Shown piece after piece: positions 55,900 through 64,000 of a stretch of DNA of 64,000 nucleotides; the stretch's first letter is position 1, and each line of letters begins with the position of its first letter. The stretch is from Gymnothorax reevesii (lineage: Eukaryota; Chordata; Actinopteri; Anguilliformes; Muraenidae): assembly GCA_029721435.1 (NCBI GenBank), contig CM056574.1, forward strand, positions 76,489,501-76,553,500, given 5' to 3'. The position numbers and the translations under genes are program-made. The notes beneath the pieces were generated by a model. The model was not told where the DNA came from. It did not search any database and worked only from the letters and a program-made list of their open reading frames with translations.

Positions 55900-58161
55900 A
55901 AGGGATGTTAACAATTATTCGACGTATCGATGATTGATCGTTAAGTATTGACTAAATCATGTGACCTTTGATACAAAAGCGAATCTGGAAAATCGAGTGT
56001 AATATGTCCTATAGGTTTATTGTACTTTTTGTCTGTGTATTTTCAAAAGCTGTTTCAATTATCCACCAGAGGAGGGCGTACGATAAAAATTACACTAAGC
56101 GGCCATACAGTTAATGTTTTTACTTAAAGGGGAACTCAAGGATAATGCATAATGCTGTTGTATACAAACATAATTGGTAAATAAATGTTGTAAAATACAA
56201 AAATGTGGAATTTTTGTTTTCAAAGATTAGATAAATGAGGTTTTATTCCCCCTAATTGGCTGTCATCTGCTACAACGGTCGCATTATAATGACGAAATGT
56301 TGTCCCTAGCCCAGAGGTATGCACAGTTATTGTGTTGGATAGGGTGATTGTCCCAGTCCATTATTTTATGACAAAAGATTGTTCAAAATGGCCCATTGGC
56401 TAGTTGCACAAGATGGTGTTGAGTACTTTCTGAAATATGCAGGGTTGCTTCAATATCAACGGCTTGCTTCTGTTACTTCTCAGCCTATCAGATGCTGAGC
56501 AGATGACAGGTTTATCATCCGAGAAGTGTGATTTTAGCCATCATCGATATTCCAGGGCCAGATTTACGCCGAGTGGGAAGGCAAACGAAGTATCAGTATC
56601 ACGATCAGGGCCGCACGTCAACGTAAACGACATCTTAGGTGTTGCCAAAAACAACAAAGGGTTAGATACTCGTTAGTCTAGAGGAATAACAGACCTAACC
56701 CAACTCCAAAGGCCCTAACCAGTGACATTCCTGCGGTGTTGCGTGAATCGTGAACTTGTTCCTGTGTCAGCATGTGTGCAAAGTGTTGGCTGGGGCTAGG
56801 TGAAGGCCGCAGGAGGACCAACCCGGCTTACCTCGCCACACGTTGGATTCTCCCAACCAGGGCCAGCTCACGCGAATGCTCCCGTAGAGCGACCTGCCAA
56901 TGTGGTATTTTATCTTCGGGCCTTAGGCTGAGACATCCAGTGTAAAGTTAGATGTGCTTCCATGCGACGATGAAACAAAACAAAATCGGAGAACTTGCTG
57001 TGCACAGAAACCAAAAGAAAATGTTCTCAGGGGTGAGAACTGAATGCGTGCTGCCATCACGCCAACTCTCCGTCCTCAGTCAGACCTCGCGCTCCTCATA
57101 ATCAAAACTCTCGTAGCAGGTGAAGGAGCAACTCAGGTCACGCCCATCAATTAGCCAGTTCACCCCCCCTGCGGCATGTCAGTATCAGTGACTGGCCCTA
57201 GCGCTACCTGACTTCATAACAATCGACAATATTAAAATATGCATCGATCGCATGTTATATTTATGAAACGGCATTTTGACATTATGGAATATTTACACAT
57301 TAATTACCAGATATTTTCACATTTGTTGTCTGCGCTTAAAGCCAGTTCATCACTCATCAGTGAGAACGGCTGGAAATGTGATGCTAGTTTAAAATCCCTC
57401 TCGTTCCTCAATGGAGCAGCTGATGTCTTGTTAAGAGTGCCAACGAACAAACATCAGTCTCGGGTAATCCAGACAAATTTTGCGAATATCATTTGCGGTT
57501 AATTAAGACAAATCCTGGGAATATCAGCGATAGCTAAAATCACATTTCCGGGATGATATACCTGTCTTCTCCTCAGCATGTGATATAGACTGACAAGTAA
57601 CAGAAGCAAACCGTTAATATTGAAGCAACCCTGCGTATTTCAGAAAGCACACACGCCGCAGCTCACGAACGTCTAATAATTTTGTGGTGCAATGTTTAAC
57701 AATGTTATGTTAAATAAATTTGACTGTCTTTCAACCAATTAGCGTGAGCCACTGTCGCAAATCAAAAGTAACCCGCGATAGATTTAGGTCATTAAGCACT
57801 GATGGGTGCAAGTTTTGGTTTCCCTTTGTTACAGCCCACAAATCGCCACTGCATTTTTTTTAAGAAGCCGTATGCCGAAGCAAGTTATATTAATATCCCA
57901 TTTTTGTTTCAATACTGGTATGTTTTTTTTAAGCAAATATGCAGAGATAATAAGCAAAAATGTTTCTGTGAAAGACTTAAAATAAATATAATAAAAATAA
58001 AAAATAAAATAAAGCTTTGATTGCGAAATAAAAAGGCATTTGGAATTACTCGGTGTATACACAAAGCAAAAATATATTTTTTGGAAATACTTTTAATTAA
58101 TGATTGATCTTTAACGTTACCAGTAATCGAGTAACGCAATTTCTTGAAATTGACATCCCTA
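55900..58161. mobile_element. hAT-like element with AGGGATGT ends
   Basis: Ends AAGGGATGTTAACAATTATT on the left and the complement of GAAATTGACATCCCTAA on the right. Inside, TATCGATGATTGATCGTTAA near the left is echoed by the complement of TAATGATTGATCTTTAACGT near the right. No exact 8 bp duplication was seen. The middle is occupied by a long-TIR element (56426-57647). Confidence 0.6.
56426..57647. mobile_element. 1.22 kb element with about 130 bp inverted repeats
   Basis: The left arm (56426-56556) and right arm (about 57515-57647) are complementary over CTTTCTGAAATATGCAGGG, TTGCTTCAATAT, GCTTGCTTCTGTTACTT, ATGCTGAG, GACAGGT, ATATCATCC-like and GTGATTTTAGC. The centre (56680-57240) is GC-richer and non-coding as far as I can see; one 87-codon ORF (57239-57502) has no domain. 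Long arms suit Mutator-like or foldback elements. No target duplication was recognised. Confidence 0.75.
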
Positions 58162-59287
58162 AATTAAACCTCTCACTATTTAACACATTTTTGTAAATCG
58201 GAAATTTCAAGTTCAGCGTCAGCTTCAACTTTGTACAAAAACTGGTTGCTAGGGTGCTAGCTTGGTACCTAAACACAGTAGCCAACTGTCCTTAGAAGGA
58301 TAAATCATTGAGCTGGGAATAATAAACCAGAAAAATCTGAAAAAAAAGTCAGACTTTGGAAAATGATGTCTATTTGCATACCAACCAATCAGCTTCTGGG
58401 AAGCGCATGCATGAGCGGGGGCGGCTTACTTGTATAGTCATAATGTCTCGAATGCTGTTTGTAAGAATCACACACACAATCTCCAGCAAAATCGAAAAAA
58501 AAACACAACTTTTTCGGCTTACCTAAATGCTTAGATACCAAGTCCAAGTGATGTCAAAACATGACTGAGTTGGAGAGTGCATTGTATGAATGGATTTTTA
58601 TGGGTATGAATCATTTCACATCTCTGATTAAGTGCTATATCATAACCTACAGTAAGGTATAGATAAGACAGCTGTACTGCAGGTTACAAGTACTTTACAG
58701 AAATTTCACAGGGAAACGGAAGTATGCTGTATTAAATGAAGATTGGGTAGTTCAGGGTAAAATTGATGCCTTTTGGAAATAATTTGTTTTGGTTTCAGAG
58801 TGGAGTTGTATTTCTATTTGTAATCTGTCATCAGGAAAGAATAAAACAAAAGCCATTCCCTCATTTAAAATATGATTTACTGTTTTTTTTTTCCATTTTT
58901 GCGAATCATTAGTCAAATGTGCTAAACAATTGCTAATCAATTGATATAATGATTAGCAAAAGATGCTAATCAATTTTTTTCCCCTTAATCTGATCACTGA
59001 GGCTGTGCTTTAATTTAACTGATTAATGCAGTTCATTGATAACAGCGCAGTAGCACCTCGTAGTCCGGCTTTCCAAAAATGGATCAATGTTGTTATCTAA
59101 TGTTACTTGCTCAATTATCATTATTATTAATATTAGGCCTACTTTTTACATTATCGCTTGACTCTTGCTGGAACATGAAATAAATTACTTAATGGAAGTT
59201 TCCATTGGTAAATAATGACACCCCAATTTACTGTGCTGCTCCTTGTTCTGGTCATCTTGCCTATCCTGGCTATAACGTTATCTAAAA
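58162..59287. other. Unassigned AT-rich stretch
   Basis: Short ORFs without domains and T-runs at 58880 and 58975. No feature supported. Confidence 0.5.
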
Positions 59288-60878
59288 TACAACTCCAAAT
59301 AATTCCAAAATATTTGGGACGAATTGTAAATTCTGAATAAAATCAAAATGTAGTGACTTTCAGATCACATTAGCCAATATGTTATTTACAATAGAACATG
59401 GATAACCGCAAAAAAAGGGCTGAAAAAGCAGTTAATATATAAGAGAATCACCCGAAAGACCATTAAGCAAGTAATGAAGTTAACTGGCATCAGGTGTGTA
59501 ACATGGTTGGCTGTAAAAGGTATGTCTTAGAGAGGCTGAGTCTCTCAGAAGTAAAGATGGCCAGAGGCACTCCAACCTGTGAAGGTTTGCCTAAAAAATG
59601 TTCCTCAATGTCAAATTGCAAAGGCTTCGAAGGTCTCATCATCGACAGTGCATATCATCATCAAAAGATTCAGAGAAACTGGGAAAATCTCTGCCTAAGG
59701 GACAAGGCGGAAGACCTTTACTGGATGCCCGTGATCTTCAGGCCCTCAGACGCCATTGCATCACTCACCAGCATGATTCTGTCATTGACATCACTAAATG
59801 GACACAGGAATACTTCAAGAAACCACTGTCTGTAAACACAGTCCGCCGTGCCATCCACAGATGCCACCTAAAGCTCTATCATGCAAAAAGGAAGCTATTG
59901 TTGAGCATGATCCAGAAGCGTCACCATGTTCTGTGGGCCAAGGCTCATTTACTGTGTACTTCTCAGCATTAGCTAAGTAAGTCACTGATAAGTACATCAA
60001 AAGTAAACTGAAAGTTAACTCTTATTTTTAGTTTAGAGGAAGTATACTAATGGCACACTTGAATAAGCCACTGTTGAGCATGATCCAGAAGCGCCGCCGT
60101 GTTCTGTAGGCCAAGGCTCATTTAAAATGGACTGTAGCAAAGTGTCCTGTGGTCAGACTAGTCCACATTTGACATTCTTGTTGGAAATCATGGGTGTTGT
60201 GTCCTCTGGACTGAGGAGGAGAAAGATCACCCCTCGTGTAATCAGTGTTCAGTTCTAAAGCCTGCATCTCTGATGGTATGGGAACATATTAGTGAATATG
60301 GTGTGGGACACTTGCATGTTTTCAAAAGCACTATGAATGCTGAAAGGTATCTAAAGGTTTTAGAGCAACATATGCTCCCCTCCAGATGACATCTATTCCA
60401 GGAAAGGCCTTGTTTATTTCAGCAGGACGATGCAAAACCATATACTGCAGCTAGTACAACAGCATGGCTTCGTAGTAGAAGAGTCCGTGTGCTGAACTGG
60501 CCAGCCTGCAGTCCTGATCTTTCACTGATTGAGAACATTTGGCGCATAATTAAACGAAAAGTCCATCAAAGGAGACACAAAACTCTCCAGCAACTGGTGG
60601 CCTGTATTAAACAAGAGTCCGATCAAATTCCAGTGGTTAAACCCAAGAAACTTGTCTCCTCAATGCCCAGGCACCTCCACTCTGCGTTAAAAAGAAGAGG
60701 GGATGCGACACTATGGTAAACAGGCCTCTGTCCCAACTTTTTTGAGACCTGTAGCAGCTATCAAATTTGAAATGAGCTCATTTTGTGGAAAAATTGTAAA
60801 ATTTCTCAGTTTCAACATTTGCTATGTTATCTCTGTTCTTTTATGAATAAAATACTGGCTAGTGTGATTTGAAAGTCA
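59288..60878 (+). mobile_element. Tc1-like copy Tc1-8, chimeric, nearly full length
   Basis: The left inverted repeat starts TACAACTCCAAATAATTCC (TA at 59288) and continues TTGGGACGAATTG. The right repeat is present from GTCCCAACTTTTTTGAGACC (about 60730) to GATTTGAAAGTCA at 60878 but lacks its last 60 bp or so. A 119 bp piece of AAGTATACTT-type repeat (59952-60070) lies in the transposase gene, flanked by two copies of the same 54 bp of Tc1 sequence (59898-59951 and 60071-60124). Confidence 0.88.
59557..60719 (+). pseudogene. Tc1 transposase, full-length but broken
   Basis: Begins MARGTPTCEGLPKK at ATG 59557; a small deletion then shifts the frame within the first helix-turn-helix (SSTVHIIIKRF-like part read in another frame). 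The DNA-binding segment continues to KRKLLLSMIQKRHHVLWAKA. Next come the repeat insertion, the first acid block, in which TGGTCAGACTAGTCC has a stop after the Asp codon, the second acid block (FQQDDAKPYTA) and the third (SPDLSLIENIWRIIKRK) with its Glu. The C-terminus runs to a stop at 60719 (KRRGDATLW). Several frame breaks make it inactive. Confidence 0.85.
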
Positions 60879-60902
60879 CAAACGATCAATTCCAATTTCA
60901 AT

Positions 60903-61051
60903 AATACAATTGACAAAGTCAGAAATATAATTACAAAAAAGGAGAAAAGTCCATTTCTTGATTGAAATGGCTCAATTCATGCTATCAAGAAATTGATTTT
61001 TCTCCTTTTTTGTACAAAAGTAATTATATTTCCAATTTTGTTAATTGTATT
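60903..61051. repeat. 149 bp near-perfect palindrome (hairpin MITE)
   Basis: The left arm (AATACAATTGACAAAG, GAAATATAATTAC, AAAAAAGGAGAAAA, ATTTCTTGAT) is matched by the complementary right arm (ATCAAGAAAT, TTTTCTCCTTTTTT, GTAATTATATTTC, TTTTGTTAATTGTATT) around a short centre near 60975. TA precedes and follows it. Likely a tiny Tc1/mariner-type MITE. Confidence 0.8.
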
Positions 61052-61052
61052 A

Positions 61053-61115
61053 TTAGGGCCCGAGCCGACTGCAAGTCATCTGCGGAGGGCCCTTTTGAAA
61101 TCGCGCTGTTTATTT
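61053..61115. repeat. GGGCCCGAGC repeat unit, left of Tc1-9
   Basis: TTAGGGCCCGAGCCGACTGC...GGAGGGCCC...AATCGCGCTGTTTAT, one unit. It is the left part of the array that resumes at 62545; Tc1-9 has inserted between. Confidence 0.85.
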
Positions 61116-61117
61116 TA

Positions 61118-62542
61118 CTGAGACACAGTGAAAACGCAACACCCATATTTAATAACCAAACAGAAGCCGCAACCAAGGTTTCTCAATTCAATTGTATTAC
61201 GAATAGAAAAAGTATTTCATTGTCCATAACACTGTAAAGTTTCATCGCATTATCTCAACAAATGTTTCCGATATGCCTCTGTGAATGCATGGAGCCTACC
61301 CAAACGATCAGTAGCGAGTGTGTCCTCCCTGTGCTTGGACACATGCGCGTAAATGGCGAGGCATTGTTTCACATAAACGTCGCACAGTTGCTTGGGGAAA
61401 GTTCCTCCTCTCCTCCTGTAGTGCTGCTGTCAACTTGGCGACGTTACGTGGTTGACGTCGACGCTGGCGCACAGAATGACCCAGTTCATCCCACGTGTGG
61501 TTAAGATCGGGTGAAATGGATGGCCAAGGCAGAGGATCGATCAGTCTTTGCTGAGGCGTGCGGTATGGGGACGGGCGTTGTCGAGTTGGAATATGAACGG
61601 TAATCATTGTTGTCCTTGATTGTTCAACAATAGTTGGAGAAATGGTCTTGAAATCTTATCCATATATCGCTGTGCCATTAGACCTCCACGAATCACAACA
61701 ACTTCCGTGCAAAATCTTACATTAATGGCGGCCCAAACCATGACACTACCCCCACCAAACCAATTTCTCTCCAGAACACATCTCTCCTGATGACTTTCAT
61801 ATTGCCTCCTGCACACCCATTGTCAGCCATCAGCAAAAGAGAAGCAGAACCTTGATTCATCTGAAAAAACCCAACGATGGAAGACTTGTAGCAGCTGAAG
61901 ATGATAATGTCAAGCAAACTGGAGTCTGTTGTCTCTATGACGTTGTGTTGTGATGTTACCTCGATATGGCCTCTAGCACCTTATCCCCTCAGCTTGCCGG
62001 ATCACCAACATGGCATGGATGGGGCATCCGGGGCGTCATGTTCTGAGCCGTGTCTGCTGCTGTTTGGAACTGGTTCCTCAGATGGATCCGCCAGATGTGT
62101 CAGTCCTGATGTGCCGTCGTAACCGGAAGTTGTCCTGGTCAGGGGCGGTGGTGAACACCTCCGGTCTGTTAACTTGGTAGCGATGCTCCGGTCTGTTGAT
62201 GGTGGATTGACTGACCCTGAATTGGCAGGCAACCTCTCTTTGAGATGTGCTCCTCAGCAGCAGCCCCAAAGTTCACTCCCTCTGCTGTTCTGTAAGCCAT
62301 GGCATTCTGACACTGATGCTGATGGGAATGAACCACTGTGCCTTTTATGTGTCCAATGTCTTGCTTTGCACTTGCATGTCATTCAAGTGATGCATTCAAC
62401 CTTCTGCTAATGACATGGCAAGGTCAAGTTTTTTAGAGGTGATCCCCTGACAGATGTGCTAACTGGGTTTACTGGGTAATTTTGATGGCTGCAAAAAATC
62501 AGCTAAATTTTAAGAATTAGGTGTTGCTAATTTGTGTTTCAG
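61118..62542 (-). mobile_element. Tc1-like element Tc1-9, both ends present
   Basis: 1,425 bp with ends CTGAGACACAGTG and the complement of TTGTGTTTCAG, continuing into matching GCAACACC blocks, and TA on both sides (61116-61117, 62543-62544). The transposase is on the minus strand. The insertion site is within the TTATTT stretch of a GGGCCCGAGC repeat unit. Confidence 0.9.
61308..62305 (-). pseudogene. Tc1-like transposase of Tc1-9, broken
   Basis: ATG at 62305 gives MPWLTEQQRE followed by a stop, then LGLLLRSTSQREVACQFRVS (helix-turn-helix) and loss of frame in the second half of the DNA-binding domain. The first acid block is WVFSDESRF near 61875, and the second (FQLDNARPHTAR) appears in a shifted frame near 61575. 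The third block reads SPDLNHTWDELGHSV: the residues that normally hold the catalytic Glu are deleted. It ends GGHTRY at 61308. Confidence 0.88.
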
Positions 62543-62544
62543 TA

Positions 62545-62684
62545 TATTATTAGGGCCCGAGCCGACTGCAAGTCGTTTGCGGAGGGCCCTATTTAAATCG
62601 CGCTGTTTATTATTATTTTTAGGGCCTGAGCCGACTGAAAGTCTTCCGAGGACCCTATTGAAATTGTTCTGTTTATTTTTATTA

Positions 62685-62720
<36 letters not shown>

Positions 62721-62781
62721 GGGCCCGAGCTGACTGAAAGTCTTCCGAGGACCCTATTGAAATCGTACTGTTTATTTTTAT
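62545..62781. repeat. GGGCCCGAGC tandem units with ATT microsatellite
   Basis: Three units, each starting AGGGCC(C/T)GAGC(C/T)GACTG, with AGTC, a G(A/G)GG(A/G)CCCTAT block, AAT(C/T)G and CTGTTTAT, separated by TTATTATT runs; the longest run (62678-62720) is an ATT microsatellite of about 14 repeats. ORFs giving poly-Asn or poly-Leu come from this run and are not genes. Confidence 0.88.
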
Positions 62782-62783
62782 TA

Positions 62784-64000
62784 TACTCAGCAACAAAAGT
62801 TTCTGTGATACCATTTATGTGTATGTTATAAATGACACGCAAAGATCTCAATGCAATCAATATGTTTATTTAACAGGAGAAACACTGACTTTTCAGTGCC
62901 AACGTCACTCAAAACGAAAAATGTCATTTTCATGCGTCATGAAGCACTTGTCTGACGTCTAACCAATTGTGACCTTCACACTTCAATACCGGGTGTGACT
63001 TCCTCGTGCCATGATGCAAGCAACGCATCTCCGGCGCATGGACCGAATCAGATGTGCCAGAAATTGCTGTGGGATGTCATTCCAAATCTGACGTAGACGT
63101 TGTCGCAATTCCTGGAGTGTAGCTGGCGGGTTATCCAACCGCCGCGAACGTCGATCCATCTCGTCCCAAAGATGCTCGATTGGGGACATGTCTGGGGATC
63201 TGGATGGCCATGGCAGGACATTGACATGTTATTGCATCAGATACTGCTGTACAATCCTTGCAACGTGTGGTCTGGCGTTATCATGTTGCAGCGTTATTCC
63301 GGGACCATGTTGCATCAAAAACGGTACCACCAATGGCCGTAGCACTTCATCGCGATATCTTTGACCTGTCAGATTTCCATCAATAACAAGCAAATCTGTT
63401 CTGTTTCTAGCCGTGATCCCTCCCCAAATCATGACACTACCACCTCCAAAACGATCAAATTCCTGAACACAGTTGTTGGCATAACGTTCTCCACGTCGAC
63501 GGTATACACGTAAACGACCATCACATCGGTTAAGCATGAATCTTGATTCATCAGTGAAGAGTACAAGATCCCACTGACATTGGATCCACCGTCGATGTTG
63601 TTGTGCCCACTGTAGACGCAGTCGTCGGTGTTGTACTGTGAGTATTGGACGTCTTGCTGGCCGACGTGGGACAATGCCAAAATGACGGAGACGGCGACGG
63701 ATTGTCTGTGCAGACAGTCGCCTCAAACCAGGTATTGTTCTTGCAGTTATGGTTGCAGGTTGGAATCGATTTCGGAGATGGGTTGTTCGAATCCAGTTGT
63801 CCTGTCTGAAAGTGGTTACTCGTGGACGGCCGCTGCGAGGACGGTCTCTGACATGTCTTGTCTGCTGATGACGCTGCCATAAGTTCCAAATGGTGTTTCG
63901 GTGGACATTCAGGCGATGAGCAACTTCCCTCTGCGAGGTTCCGGATTCAATCATCCCAATGGCCCTCCACCGATCATTTTCAGACAGTCTTGGCATTTAG
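62784..64000 (-). mobile_element. Tc1-like element Tc1-10, nearly intact, cut by the window edge
   Basis: The left end is TACTCAGCAACAAAAGTTTC preceded by TA (62782-62783), again in the TTATTATA stretch of a GGGCCCGAGC unit. The other end lies beyond 64000. It carries a transposase gene with a single break. Confidence 0.9.
62983..63996 (-). pseudogene. Tc1-like transposase of Tc1-10, one in-frame stop
   Basis: A frame of 337 codons plus stop: MPRLSENDRWRAIGMIESGT, first helix-turn-helix (SQREVAHRLNVHRNTIWNL), basic linker RPRSGRPRVT (GRPR motif), second helix-turn-helix (LSAQTIRRRLRHFGI), first acid LFTDESRFML, Gly-rich GGGSVMIWGGI, second acid LQHDNARPHVAR, third acid SPIEHLWDEMDRR. The last two acids are 34 residues apart (DD34E). 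The only visible break is a TAA stop at 63229-63231, 17 residues after the second Asp; the frame continues unchanged after it to GSHTRY. The length matches active Tc1 enzymes. It is the youngest-looking transposase gene here. Confidence 0.93.

Noticed and set aside
55660..55914. 84-codon minus-strand ORF
   Set aside because: It runs through a tRNA-derived SINE with A-box and B-box; the coding look is accidental.
62510..62860. ORFs with poly-Asn (minus) and poly-Leu (plus)
   Set aside because: They translate an ATT microsatellite inside GGGCCCGAGC repeat units; both strands are open by chance.
1..64000. tRNA, rRNA or snRNA genes and intact host protein genes
   Set aside because: None could be supported by eye; the only polymerase III-type signals belong to the SINE at 55651-55852.

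Overview
This window looks like nuclear DNA from a bony fish, most likely a teleost. It is AT-rich and I see no intact host gene. The fish call rests on what is stacked here: about ten Tc1-like elements with paired-type DNA-binding domains and DD34E catalytic cores, a tRNA-derived SINE, a BEL/Pao retroelement, CR1-like LINEs, TTAA-flanked Kolobok-like elements, PIF/Harbinger- and hAT-type non-autonomous elements, and short repeats (GGGCCCGAGC, TATATCCCC and AGCTGCAAGCAGCG types) that I associate with fish genomes. The species cannot be named from sequence alone.

Layout. 0-10 kb: a broken Tc1 copy split by a 1.86 kb composite inverted-repeat element, a tandem array of about 145 bp units rich in AGGTCA half-sites, a cluster of three Tc1-type elements, and a decayed THAP-domain exon. 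10-16.6 kb: hAT-like ends, a 1,986 bp TTAA-flanked element with a large internal foldback, and a Tc1 copy split by a 1.3 kb insertion. 16.6-28.0 kb: one decayed minus-strand BEL/Pao element (integrase, RNase H, RT, protease region, gag, candidate primer-binding site) broken by four later insertions whose ends and target duplications can be read. 28.6-37.6 kb: a minus-strand LINE 5' fragment and a plus-strand CR1-like LINE, the latter carrying a hAT-type element with another element inside it. 41.5-46.7 kb: a foldback and a 4.36 kb TTAA-flanked Kolobok-like element containing a MITE and a 0.9 kb tandem duplication. 47.8-49.2 kb: two more tandem arrays. 49.3-54.9 kb: two Tc1 copies, one holding a three-level nest of DNA transposons. 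55.6-58.2 kb: a tRNA-derived SINE and a hAT-like element containing a long-TIR element. 59.3-64.0 kb: three Tc1 elements, two of them inside GGGCCCGAGC repeats; the last has a single premature stop.

All coding sequence I recognise belongs to transposable elements (transposases, gag-pol, LINE ORF1/ORF2) or to THAP- and SAP-like remnants probably of transposon origin. The main interest lies in nesting order and element chimerism: a composite found at two loci with a Harbinger-like element already inside it, a Tc1 subfamily with a foreign repeat inside the transposase at two loci, two Tc1 derivatives that keep only the DNA-binding domain, and a nuclear-receptor-like palindrome array.
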